NCBI GenBank assembly: GCA_964606895.1
Contig: CAZSHX010000014.1
Coordinates: 1-64,000, forward strand
Direction of reading: 5' to 3'
Length of the DNA stretch: 64,000 nucleotides
Source: CAZSHX01 sp964606895
GTDB taxonomy: Bacteria > Bacteroidota > Ignavibacteria > Kapaibacteriales > UBA2268
Below the pieces are notes generated by a model that worked only from the letters and a program-made list of their open reading frames with translations, ran no database searches and was not told the DNA's origin. Position 1 is the stretch's first letter; the number at the start of each line of letters is the position of its first letter. Position numbers and translations under genes: made by a program. Shown here piece after piece: positions 1 through 8,499 of the stretch.

Positions 1-1899
1 CTAAGTGATTTGGCTGACCACAAATATATTGAAGTAAATCAGGCATTTTACAATTTGCTCGGATTTACAGAAAATGAAGTTATTGGTTTTACCGCATACG
101 ATTTGGGTATTCTAACACCTGAAACATCAAGCACAATTATGTCGCATGCCAACAGCAACGGCTATGTAACAAATGTTGAAACTGTTTTAAAAGCAAAAAA
201 CGGTGATATAAAACATGTTTTGATATCATCTGAAAATATATATGTCCAGGATAAACATTATCGTTTTACGGTAGTTAATGACATAACTGAGCGTAAGTTG
301 GCAGAGGAATCATTGCTTTGGAATAAATCGCTTTTACAGCTCATGTCGAGTTCGTCACCCTTAGGATTTTTAGTTGTTGACAATCGAACAGATGATATTC
401 TATATTTCAATCAACGTTTTTGTCAAATCTGGGGAATTCAACATTTATCCAAACGGATGGAGAATGACGAGTTTAAGAACAATGATATAATCCCATATTG
501 TCTGCCCATGCTGACCGATGTTCCTGCTTTTGCGGAATCGTGCAAACCGCTTCAGGATGAAGAAAATCGTATTGTTGTTGAAGACGAGATTGCATTTACA
601 AATAATCGAACCATTCATCGCTATTCAACTCAGATTCGGGGTAAGAACGACGAATATTTTGGTCGATTTTATATTTTTGAAGATATCACCGAACGTAAGC
701 AGATAGAAGAAACAATAAAGGCAAATGAAGAATACCTTAATGCAGTATTTCACATTATTGGAGCAGGGGTAATACTTATTAATGCAGAGAATCAAACAAT
801 AATTGATGTTAACAAAGCCGCATCGGATTTAATTGGATTGCCAATTGAAGAAATTATTGGCAAAGTTTGTCATGAGTTTATCTGTCCTAATGAAATCGGG
901 AATTGTCCGGTAAAAGACCATAATAAATCTGTTGAAAATTGTGAAAGGAAACTTGTATGTGCCAATGGAGTTCATAAAGATATTATCAAGACAGTTTATC
1001 CAATGATTTACAAAGGTTTAAATTGCCACCTTGAAAGCTTTATGGATATAAGCGAACAAAAGCTGAACGAAATGGAATTAAAACTTGTGAATGAAAATTT
1101 AAGAGAAACCAAAGAAATTATTGAATTAAACTTATTTCAAAAGAATGCCCTAATTGAAGAACTATTTGATACAAAAGAAAGGCTCGAAAAAATAAATTCT
1201 GAAAAGGATAAGTTCTTCTCAATTATTGCTCACGATTTGAAAAGTCCATTCAGTGGGTTTCTCGGCTTAACAAAAATTATGGCTGAACAGATTTCAGATC
1301 TTACGATGAAGGAATTGCGTGAATTTGCTGTAGCAATGCAATCATCAGCAAATAATTTAGCTAAACTATTGGAAAATTTGCTCGAATGGTCAAGAATGCA
1401 GGGTGGTAAAGTTGACTTCAATCCCGTAAATTGTAAAATCTCTTTTTTGGTTAAGCAAAATATTGACATTATAAGCGAAAGAGCTAAACAGAAAAATGTT
1501 GAAATTATTAATAATGTCAATAATGATGCGGAGGTAATTGCAGATGTTCCAATGCTCAATTCAATTTTGCGAAATTTAGTATCAAATGCTGTTAAGTTTA
1601 CTAAAATTGGAGGGAAAATCGAAATCGGGACTACAATTCAACCTTCCGAAGGTTCAGTCGTAATCTATGTCAAAGATAGTGGAATAGGGATGACTGAAGA
1701 TATAGTAGGTAAATTATTCAGAATTGACCAAAAGGTTTCACGTCCGGGAACTGAAGGAGAATCAAGTACCGGTTTGGGCTTGCTTCTTTGTAAGGAATTT
1801 GTTGAAAGACATGACGGTAATATTTGGGTTGATAGTGAAGTTGGAAAGGGCAGTACTTTTTATTTCACCCTTCCGGGTAATCTAAATCCTTCATCCTAA
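1..1899 (+). CDS. Multi-PAS sensor histidine kinase, 5' end outside window
   Basis: C-terminal part of a sensory kinase; the frame is open to base 1, so the true start lies upstream. Numbering from the TTG at base 10, there are remains of a PAS domain (about 1-95), a second PAS (about 110-230), a third PAS (about 240-355), a coiled linker, and a HisKA domain with motif IIAHDLKSPF, phospho-acceptor His about 408. The HATPase domain has an N box (LRNLVSNAVKFT, about 520), G1 (DSGIGM, about 557) and G2 (STGLGLLLCKEF, about 586). No membrane segment is seen in the visible part, so it may be cytoplasmic or the anchor is upstream. The signal is unknown, and no response regulator is adjacent. The kinase call is secure; its role is not. 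Confidence 0.93.
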   Translation, partial: LSDLADHKYIEVNQAFYNLLGFTENEVIGFTAYDLGILTPETSSTIMSHANSNGYVTNVETVLKAKNGDIKHVLISSENIYVQDKHYRFTVVNDITERKLAEESLLWNKSLLQLMSSSSPLGFLVVDNRTDDILYFNQRFCQIWGIQHLSKRMENDEFKNNDIIPYCLPMLTDVPAFAESCKPLQDEENRIVVEDEIAFTNNRTIHRYSTQIRGKNDEYFGRFYIFEDITERKQIEETIKANEEYLNAVFHIIGAGVILINAENQTIIDVNKAASDLIGLPIEEIIGKVCHEFICPNEIGNCPVKDHNKSVENCERKLVCANGVHKDIIKTVYPMIYKGLNCHLESFMDISEQKLNEMELKLVNENLRETKEIIELNLFQKNALIEELFDTKERLEKINSEKDKFFSIIAHDLKSPFSGFLGLTKIMAEQISDLTMKELREFAVAMQSSANNLAKLLENLLEWSRMQGGKVDFNPVNCKISFLVKQNIDIISERAKQKNVEIINNVNNDAEVIADVPMLNSILRNLVSNAVKFTKIGGKIEIGTTIQPSEGSVVIYVKDSGIGMTEDIVGKLFRIDQKVSRPGTEGESSTGLGLLLCKEFVERHDGNIWVDSEVGKGSTFYFTLPGNLNPSS

Positions 1900-1935
1900 T
1901 AAAATAACAGATTTAGAATCATTTGATTTGAATTT

Positions 1936-2226
1936 ATGAAAAAGCATAATTTAATAGGACTCTGCATTGGTACTTCAGCTGGAATAATTGATGTCGTGCC
2001 GATGATGATTCAGCATTTGCCATGGAATGCAAATTTGTCTGCATTCTCAATGTGGATAGTTGTCGGATATATCCTGTCTTTGACTGAAATCAGACAAAAA
2101 GGATTTATCAAAGGTTTTATAATTTCATTTTTAGTCCTTTTGCCAAATTTATTTATTATTGGTTGGAACGAACCTATTGTTTTAATACCAATAGTGATTA
2201 TGACACTTTTGCTTGGAGCTTTTTAA
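1936..2226 (+). CDS. Small membrane protein, probably truncated by an in-frame TAA
   Basis: A 96-residue hydrophobic protein with about three membrane segments (about 5-25, 38-50, 58-95). I do not know its function. It ends abruptly in LLLGAF followed by TAA at 2224-2226. The same frame then continues for 13 codons (2227-2265) as GYAYERTTKVILH before TGA. That tail would be a plausible cytoplasmic end for the last helix, so the TAA may be a recent nonsense change. It lies 36 bp after the kinase gene and may be co-transcribed with it. Confidence 0.6.
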   Translation: MKKHNLIGLCIGTSAGIIDVVPMMIQHLPWNANLSAFSMWIVVGYILSLTEIRQKGFIKGFIISFLVLLPNLFIIGWNEPIVLIPIVIMTLLLGAF

Positions 2227-2373
2227 GGATATGCTTATGAGAGAACAACTAAAGTGATTCTGCATTGATTTTGTTCTACCATTATGTTCATGGAAGAATA
2301 TTCCGGTTTTCTTTTGGAAAATTTCGTTTTTTTTGATAATTTCCATGATATTTTTTTTCATAAAGGAGTAACT

Positions 2374-3003
2374 ATGCAAAAATTCAGAAATTCAATCTTG
2401 TTGTTAATAACATTTTCAACAATATTCTTATTGTTTTCTTCCTCTTATCTTTTGTCTCAGGAAGCTGATAATAACTCAGAGATTACTCAGGAGCAAACTT
2501 CTCACATTAAAAATATTTTTTTCGATTTAGGCTATGGCGGCAGGGGTGTATCTTTTGGCTTAGGCTTCCGTTGGTGGAATTTTTCTGCGGGGTTAGGACT
2601 TGCCGGAATTTTATCATATGTACCGAAATATCGTTATCCGGGAATAGGTGAACCAAATCCAATGTTTGGAAATTCAACATCATTTTCAGATGCAGAAAAA
2701 TTTCCAAGTACAACAGTTTCTTTCGACTTTTCATATTATTATGACATCAGCGACTTTTCAATATTTGCTACTTTGGGTTATTATGTTCAATCTGATTCTG
2801 TGTTTAAAAAGTATTTAGGTTCTCAAAGTGAGCCTGATAAAAATAATTATATCGGAAATTATTATTCTGTCGGTTCTGCAAACGAAACAGGACTTGCATG
2901 GGGTTTAGGCTTGCAATATTTCATTACTGAAAATATCAACACTGCACTTGCTTACCATAATAAGAAGGGTATTTATTTGCAGATAGGCTATTTTTGGTAT
3001 TAA
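2374..3003 (+). CDS. Putative outer-membrane beta-barrel protein
   Basis: A 209-residue exported protein of unknown function. The start is set by a good ribosome site (aaaggag, 2362-2368) 5 bp before ATG 2374; the frame is open further upstream, but that part looks non-coding. A signal peptide covers about residues 1-30 (hydrophobic core SILLLITFSTIFLLFSSSYL). The mature part alternates Gly and aromatic residues (GYGGRGVSFGLGFRWWNF) and ends in FWY, typical of an outer-membrane barrel whose last strand ends in an aromatic residue. It converges with acpS, which ends 4 bp downstream. The family is not recognised by name. Confidence 0.7.
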   Translation: MQKFRNSILLLITFSTIFLLFSSSYLLSQEADNNSEITQEQTSHIKNIFFDLGYGGRGVSFGLGFRWWNFSAGLGLAGILSYVPKYRYPGIGEPNPMFGNSTSFSDAEKFPSTTVSFDFSYYYDISDFSIFATLGYYVQSDSVFKKYLGSQSEPDKNNYIGNYYSVGSANETGLAWGLGLQYFITENINTALAYHNKKGIYLQIGYFWY

Positions 3004-3006
3004 AGT

Positions 3007-3381
3007 CTAATCCCGTTCGAGAACAATCATTGCTACTGCTATAGTTGAAGTATGCGAAAGGGAAATATGAATTTTACAATCTCCCCATGCATCGAGCATA
3101 CCGCCTGATAGTTCGATATAGGGTTTTCCGCTCTCCAGATTGTAAATACCGATTTCGTTGAACTTGAATCCATCGGTAATACCCGTTCCGATGGCTTTGC
3201 TGAAAGCTTCCTTTGCGGCAAAACGAGCAGTATAATGTTCATATTTACCTTTTTTGTATGATTCACAATAAGCTTGCTCAGCTTTTGTAAAAATTCTGTC
3301 AGAAAAACGTGAACCATATTTTTCGATTGCAGTTTCAATCCTTGATATATCAGTAATATCAGTTCCTATTCCAATTATCAT
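3007..3381 (-). CDS. acpS: Holo-[acyl-carrier-protein] synthase
   Basis: Transfers 4'-phosphopantetheine from CoA to the serine of apo-ACP, activating the fatty-acid carrier. 124 residues, the usual AcpS length. It has the N-terminal IGIGTDI motif with the Mg-binding Asp8, and the central RFAAKEAFSKAIGTG motif with Glu58. The C-terminal HISLSHTSTIAVAMIV segment is the conserved closing strand. The start overlaps the end of the sirtuin gene by 4 bp, so the two are translationally coupled on the minus strand. Confidence 0.96.
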   Translation of the reverse strand: MIIGIGTDITDISRIETAIEKYGSRFSDRIFTKAEQAYCESYKKGKYEHYTARFAAKEAFSKAIGTGITDGFKFNEIGIYNLESGKPYIELSGGMLDAWGDCKIHISLSHTSTIAVAMIVLERD

Positions 3382-4127
3382 GATGTTTTTGTAAAATTAA
3401 TAAATTTTTCTAATAATAAAGGTAGAACTTCTCCGGAAGCACCTTTCAGATGAATATCGGCATCTCGGCTTAGCTTAGTTTCATTTGGATTAACTTCAAC
3501 CACAAAAGCACCTCTTCGTTTTGCAACATAAGGGAGATTTGCCGCGGGAAATACTTCTGCAGATGTTCCAACACTGAAGAATACATCGCAGTTCTGAGCC
3601 GCCCGATTTGCAGAGTCTATTGCCTGAGGCGGTAGCATTTCACCAAACCAGACAACTGAAGGTCTGATTCGACCTCCGCAATGAGTGCATTTTGGTAATT
3701 CATTATTCGGTAAGTCTGTTTTTCCGGTGAAGGGTTTCTTGCAGTCAAAACAATGATTTTCGACAATATTTCCATGAAGTTCCAAAACATTTCTTGAACC
3801 TGCTCTTTGATGCAACCTGTCAACATTTTGGGTAATCAATGTAAAATCTGCGAAGATTTTTTCCATCTCGGCAATTGCAAAATGTCCGGGATTTGGTTTT
3901 GCATTATTAATCATTTCAACCCTATGCTGATACCATGACCAAACCAGGTCAGGATTAGAAATAAAACCATCAATGCTTGCAAGCTCGGCAGGATTAAACT
4001 TTGCCCAAAGCCCGTCGGGGTCACGAAAAGTTTTTATTCCGCTTTCGGCAGAAACACCTGCTCCTGTTAACACAGCAACATGTTTGGCATTTTTTAGCCG
4101 TTCGATTAAAATGTCAGGTATTTCCAT
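3378..4127 (-). CDS. cobB: NAD-dependent protein deacylase, sirtuin (CobB type)
   Basis: A class III sirtuin that removes acyl groups from lysine using NAD+. 249 residues. The Rossmann motif GAGVSAESGI lies at 22-31, followed by FRDPDGLW; the NAD/ribose motif TQNVDRLHQRAG is at 99-110 and the catalytic His118 sits in LHGN. A structural zinc site is formed by Cys126, Cys129, Cys147 and Cys150. Tyr66 and Arg69 (WYQHR) match the YxxR pair that, in SIRT5 and E. coli CobB, binds succinyl or malonyl groups, so desuccinylation is likely besides deacetylation (inference from family). First gene of a two-gene unit with acpS. Confidence 0.95.
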   Translation of the reverse strand: MEIPDILIERLKNAKHVAVLTGAGVSAESGIKTFRDPDGLWAKFNPAELASIDGFISNPDLVWSWYQHRVEMINNAKPNPGHFAIAEMEKIFADFTLITQNVDRLHQRAGSRNVLELHGNIVENHCFDCKKPFTGKTDLPNNELPKCTHCGGRIRPSVVWFGEMLPPQAIDSANRAAQNCDVFFSVGTSAEVFPAANLPYVAKRRGAFVVEVNPNETKLSRDADIHLKGASGEVLPLLLEKFINFTKTS

Positions 4128-4297
4128 TTTTCCTCATTTTATAGTATTAAATTCGATTCAAAAAAATCATCAGTTATGAATTTATAATTTCAATATCATT
4201 CAAAATTAATTAATATTTCTATGTCCACAAAAAAATACTTAAAATCTTGGATTTTTCACTTATATTTGTTTTTTTGTAAAATTAAGTAATTGATAGC

Positions 4298-5239
4298 ATG
4301 AATATGAGAAAATTAGTAGTTTTTTTATCGTTAATCGTTTTTTGCTTTGCACTTTCTAATTCACAGGATATTATTAAACCCTCTAAGAAAAAAGTTAGTG
4401 TTGAGTTTGGAATTAATTATTTATCAGGTTCAGCTTACTATGACTCAACTGGTAACGAAAGTTCAAAATTCACAGAAAAAGTCGCTAATCCGATAAAACC
4501 TTCTAATCCTTTTGCTTATTATGGTACTGAATACAAGATTTATAATTTTAATATCGCGGCAAATTACAGGCTCCTACATAACCTTGTTTTGAGGGCAGAA
4601 TTACCTCTTGGACTTTTTTCATCAAAGGAATCTTATAAATTTGATGATAAAATTGCACCTACAGATACACAAAACTTTACCGTTAAAGACAGAGGCAGTT
4701 TTTCATTGTTTCAACCTTTATATTATAGTATTGGTGGAAGATATCAAATTCTTGATTCAGGTCTTTTCAGAGCTTCAATCAGTTCAGAATTCAAAGCTCC
4801 TACGAAATTTAAAAACGGTATGCAGACAGATGACAATAGTTCGATAAAGAGATATGGAAGCTTTGAAATGCTTTTCGGAGGCGATATAACGTTAAAAATG
4901 GCTACAAGTTGGCTCAATGCCGGTGCGGCTTATAATTTCAGAGATAAAATCCTTAAAGATCAAGCAATTTTTCATTTTGAGGGAGGGGTTTCTACAGTTC
5001 CACAAACCTACCTCAAAGCTTGGACTGATATTGTACTCAGCACAAGCAAAATAGATAAAAGCCAAAATTTTGATTCCAGAAGATTCGGATATCAGGAGAA
5101 TTCTTATACCCTGGGCTTTGCTTTTTACTTGCAAGTAGAGCGGGATTTGTTTATCATGGCATCCTACTCGCTTAAATTTGGCGGACAATATACTTGGAGA
5201 CTTGGTAATATTGGATTAACTACAGGCTTCAATTTGTAA
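4298..5239 (+). CDS. Putative outer-membrane beta-barrel protein
   Basis: A 313-residue exported protein without a recognised name. The signal peptide covers about residues 1-22 (MRKLVVFLSLIVFCFALSNS); ATG 4304 is an equally possible start. The mature part has many short alternating strands, for example YYSIGGRYQIL, ISSEFKAPT and FGGQYTWRLGNIGLTTGFNL at the end. That suggests a barrel of about 10-14 strands in the outer membrane; the closing residues NL are less typical than Phe. It stands alone between long AT-rich spacers. Confidence 0.68.
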   Translation: MNMRKLVVFLSLIVFCFALSNSQDIIKPSKKKVSVEFGINYLSGSAYYDSTGNESSKFTEKVANPIKPSNPFAYYGTEYKIYNFNIAANYRLLHNLVLRAELPLGLFSSKESYKFDDKIAPTDTQNFTVKDRGSFSLFQPLYYSIGGRYQILDSGLFRASISSEFKAPTKFKNGMQTDDNSSIKRYGSFEMLFGGDITLKMATSWLNAGAAYNFRDKILKDQAIFHFEGGVSTVPQTYLKAWTDIVLSTSKIDKSQNFDSRRFGYQENSYTLGFAFYLQVERDLFIMASYSLKFGGQYTWRLGNIGLTTGFNL

Positions 5240-5505
5240 ATGAACAAATATTCATTAATTCATAATTCTCATTGATATTCAATAATTTATCCTGTTTATT
5301 GAATTACTCTATGTTCATATAGTTTGATAAATCGGATGTAACAGTTGAGAAACACACACTTTACAAAATCAATTGAAAATGAACTTTTTTTAATTTTCTG
5401 TTAATTGTTTGGCTTGATAATATAACCTAATTTGCAATCCCTTTAAAAGCAAAACTAAATATTTTGTTTAATCGGGAATAGATTTGTTTAAATTTTAGGT
5501 TATTA

Positions 5506-6267
5506 ATGAAGAGAATTTATAAATTTACAATTGCAATCCTGTTAGTATTTATGGTTTCAACAGTGATTACTTTTGTTAAATCCCTTGAAGCAGACCTTTT
5601 TGCTTCCGGAGAATCAACAGCAGTTGAGCCTTCTAAGAGAATTAAGAAGCACCAAATCGAGCATTTTGATATCGCCAATGATTTCTATTATGCTCAGCAG
5701 GGAAAAGCTTCATGGTATGGAAGAAGATTTCATAACAGAAAAACTGCCAGCGGCGAACGGTACAATATGCATGCTTTAAGTGCCGCCCACAAAAATCTTC
5801 CTTTTGGAACAATCATCAGGGTAACTAATCAGGATAATAATAAAGTTGTACTTGTCAGAGTAAATGACAGAGGACCTTTCATAAAAAGTAAGATTTTGGA
5901 TTTATCAGTGAATTCGGTTGAGGAAATTGAAGGAACTGACAATCCTTATGTTTCAATTGAAGCTTTGATTCCAAATGATTATATGTTTATGAATAAAAGT
6001 GATGACGAATATTATTTCGGTTATTCTTATGATTATCCCTTGGTTTGTCTGCCGTCAGGTGCTTTGAAATTCCTTGATTCTTCAACTGACTTCGAAGAAG
6101 CTGTTGAAATTTATAAAGAGTATGTGAAGAATTTACCCGGTAAGTTTCTCTATCTGATGACTTCAGCAAACTACAAGAAATACATTCCTTACGAAGATAC
6201 TGAAACCACTTATTACATCGGCTTGTTCGACGGCAACTCATTGCAGTTTGCTGAAGAAATGAAGTAA
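5506..6267 (+). CDS. RlpA-like septal ring protein (double-psi beta-barrel)
   Basis: 253 residues. An N-terminal hydrophobic segment (about 5-25) acts as signal or anchor. Residues about 65-125 form the RlpA-type double-psi barrel, with GKASWYGRRFHNRKTASGE followed by the LPFGT and VNDRGPF motifs. In relatives this domain binds peptidoglycan, and in some it cleaves naked glycan strands. The motif SWYG and the Asp of the NDRGP motif are intact. The C-terminal half (about 150-253) has no recognised SPOR domain. The gene stands alone after a 266-bp AT-rich spacer with no other evident feature. The RlpA domain is certain; enzymatic activity is unknown. Confidence 0.88.
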   Translation: MKRIYKFTIAILLVFMVSTVITFVKSLEADLFASGESTAVEPSKRIKKHQIEHFDIANDFYYAQQGKASWYGRRFHNRKTASGERYNMHALSAAHKNLPFGTIIRVTNQDNNKVVLVRVNDRGPFIKSKILDLSVNSVEEIEGTDNPYVSIEALIPNDYMFMNKSDDEYYFGYSYDYPLVCLPSGALKFLDSSTDFEEAVEIYKEYVKNLPGKFLYLMTSANYKKYIPYEDTETTYYIGLFDGNSLQFAEEMK

Positions 6268-6298
6268 TTATCCTATATTATTTTAAATTAAGCAGTTT

Positions 6299-7057
6299 TT
6301 AATTCTTTTCAGCGATTCTGTTGAAAAAATTGAAAACTGCAGGATTATCTTTCATGTTCTGAAGTTCTTCAGGTGTCCCTTTTGCGACTATACCTTTAAA
6401 AGCCTTGTCGAGCATAATTATTCTGTCCGCAATATTAATTGTACTCGCAAGGTCATGACTAACAACTATCATTGTTGTATTCAGGACTTGATTCAAGTTC
6501 AGTATTAAGTTATCCAGCGAAGCCGCAGTTACAGGGTCCAGACCCGATGAAGGTTCATCGAAGCAAAGAATATGGGGATCCAAAGCCATTGCTCTTGCCA
6601 AAGCGGCACGCTTCTTCATTCCTCCCGATATTTCGCTTGGCAGATAATTCTCATAACCTCCCAAACCAACAGAATTGAGTTTTAAATCAATAACTTCATT
6701 TATTTTATCAGGTTGGAGTTTCGTATAAGTTTCCAAAGGTAATGCAATGTTTTCGGCAAGAGTCATTGACGCAAATAGTCCTGAAGATTGAAATAAAATA
6801 CCGAATTTTTTCAGGATTTCCTGTCTTTCCTTGCCCTTTGCAAGCGTAAAATCTGACCCATCAATAATAATAGAACCTTCGGTTGGATTCTCGAGTCCTA
6901 TTATTTGCCTTAGAAGAGTGCTTTTTCCACAGCCGCTACCACCTACAATCAGAAAAATTTCTCCTTTAAATATTTCAAAACTAACATTTTCCAAAATGGT
7001 AACATCACCGTATCTCACGGTTAGGTTCCGAACTTGAATTATTGGTTGTCTGTCCAT
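6299..7057 (-). CDS. ABC transporter ATPase, MlaF-like
   Basis: 252-residue ATP-binding subunit. The Walker A motif GGSGCGKST is at 39-47, and the signature SGGMKKRAALARAMALDP has the unusual Met-Lys-Lys form typical of MlaF/Mce-type lipid transporters. Walker B is LCFDEP with SSGLDP following, and the switch histidine is in VVSHDLAS. By family it would energise phospholipid movement between the outer and inner membranes. The usual partners (MlaE permease, MlaD/Mce protein) are not adjacent. It lies 3 bp downstream of an EamA transporter on the same strand and is probably co-transcribed with it. The ATPase call is firm; the MlaF assignment is good but not certain. Confidence 0.88.
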   Translation of the reverse strand: MDRQPIIQVRNLTVRYGDVTILENVSFEIFKGEIFLIVGGSGCGKSTLLRQIIGLENPTEGSIIIDGSDFTLAKGKERQEILKKFGILFQSSGLFASMTLAENIALPLETYTKLQPDKINEVIDLKLNSVGLGGYENYLPSEISGGMKKRAALARAMALDPHILCFDEPSSGLDPVTAASLDNLILNLNQVLNTTMIVVSHDLASTINIADRIIMLDKAFKGIVAKGTPEELQNMKDNPAVFNFFNRIAEKN

Positions 7058-7060
7058 ATT

Positions 7061-7954
7061 TTAGGTTAAAAATAATAATGAAATACCACCAACGGCAATA
7101 ATTGCACCAACGATTGGCTTCCAAGATAATTTTTCCTTGTAAAATAACATTGATAAAGGAAGAATCATAATTGGTGATGTTGACATAAGAGTCGCGGCTA
7201 CACCCACTTGCGTATAAATAACAGCTATAAAGCTGAAAGTAATCCCAAGATATGGACCAATGATTGAACCAAGAATCACAAGTCCAAAAGCTTTTTTGTC
7301 TTTCATATATACTTTGATTGGATTTTGATACCGTTTCAAAATTATTCCAATCGGTAGAAGGGTAATATAAGCCGCAAAAATCCTAATAAATGTAGCAACT
7401 AAGCTATGAACATCACCGGCTAAAAAAGCGTACTTTGAAAAAATCAAACCAATCCCCTGACCAAATGCCGCCAAGACACCCATCAAAACACCCAATCTGG
7501 TAATTTTGAATTTTTCATTTTCACCATCTCTTTTTTCAAGGACGACCAGAGAAATTCCTGCTAATGTAACAACCATTCCAAATATACCTAATGCAGAGAT
7601 TTTCTCGCCCAGAGCAAAGTAAGCAATAATTGCGGCTATTGCCGGATTCAGGGACATAATAAGCATTGAAACCCGTGGACCGATTTCTTTAAATGATTTG
7701 AAAAGGAACCAGTCCCCAAAAGTTAACCCGATAACACCGCTTATGGATAGAAATAATAACTGCGTTGTTGATACCTGATAGTTTAAACCTAAAACTAAAA
7801 TAGTAACAACCAAAAACACCCATGCAAAAAATAATCTTGAAAGATTTAGTTGAAAAGTACTTATCCTCTTAGTTGCTTCCGTAAAAACAAATGATGAAAA
7901 AGACCATAATATTGCCGCCCCTAAGGCTGAAAGCTCTCCGATAAAGTGCATCAA
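7061..7954 (-). CDS. EamA/DMT-family transporter
   Basis: A 297-residue inner-membrane protein with about ten hydrophobic segments in two similar halves. The first half starts GELSALGAAILWSFSSF and the second GVLMGVLAAFGQGIGL; each is an EamA repeat. Members export metabolites or amino acids; the substrate cannot be read from sequence. Conserved pieces include LTFGDWFLF and ALGEKISALGIFGMVVTLAGI. First gene of a probable operon with the MlaF-like ATPase. Confidence 0.9.
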   Translation of the reverse strand: MMHFIGELSALGAAILWSFSSFVFTEATKRISTFQLNLSRLFFAWVFLVVTILVLGLNYQVSTTQLLFLSISGVIGLTFGDWFLFKSFKEIGPRVSMLIMSLNPAIAAIIAYFALGEKISALGIFGMVVTLAGISLVVLEKRDGENEKFKITRLGVLMGVLAAFGQGIGLIFSKYAFLAGDVHSLVATFIRIFAAYITLLPIGIILKRYQNPIKVYMKDKKAFGLVILGSIIGPYLGITFSFIAVIYTQVGVAATLMSTSPIMILPLSMLFYKEKLSWKPIVGAIIAVGGISLLFLT

Positions 7955-7995
7955 TAACTCATAAATAATAGGTTTTTAAAATTTCAAGAATGATT

Positions 7996-8478
7996 TTATT
8001 CAAATTCGAGGTCAATAATTGTTTTCTCTCCACAAGAACAAATAATCTCAATTTGGGTTACATCATCATTCTCATCTCTGTGAAAAAGTACTGTGGTTTG
8101 AGGATTTATGTTATGGTTTGAACTATGAGAGGTTGTATCTTCGATTGCTATACTTTTGCCGGAATCTGTTATGTTTTCTGCAGGGATTCTACTCGATGAA
8201 AAGGATCTTCTGACACCTTCCAAATTTTTCATGACATTAAAATCCTGAAAACTGCTTCTCAATAATTCCTGATATAAGGAATTGTCAGAACGAATAGCTG
8301 AACTATCTGATTTACCGGATTTTCCTTTTTTTTGATAGTCATCTGAATTTTTTCCTTCATTTTGAAGTTGTTCGTCAGATTTGGAGCCAATAACATCATC
8401 ATTGTCAAATTCTTCTGAAAATGCATTAATCAAAGCATCTTCTTCATCAGTTTCCGTTTGTGGAATAATTCTTTTCAT
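7996..8478 (-). CDS. Unknown acidic protein linked to cheB
   Basis: 160 residues, not recognised. The first 110 residues are Ser/Asp/Glu/Lys-rich and probably disordered. Only the last 35 residues look folded: VLFHRDENDDVTQIEIICSC followed by GEKTIIDLEFE, a beta hairpin with a CSCG knuckle. It begins 21 bp downstream of cheB on the same strand, so a link with chemosensory signalling is possible but is only context. No signal peptide or membrane segment. Confidence 0.68.
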   Translation of the reverse strand: MKRIIPQTETDEEDALINAFSEEFDNDDVIGSKSDEQLQNEGKNSDDYQKKGKSGKSDSSAIRSDNSLYQELLRSSFQDFNVMKNLEGVRRSFSSSRIPAENITDSGKSIAIEDTTSHSSNHNINPQTTVLFHRDENDDVTQIEIICSCGEKTIIDLEFE

Positions 8479-8499
8479 AAGTAATTATAATAGCTAAAG

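Noticed and set aside
1230..1559. Minus-strand open frame opposite the kinase domain
   Set aside because: It lies entirely within the HisKA/HATPase coding sequence on the other strand, which has unmistakable motifs.
5277..5303. Terminator with stem TTCAATAA / TTATTGAA
   Set aside because: Stem is short, all A/T and without a T run; expected by chance in this DNA.
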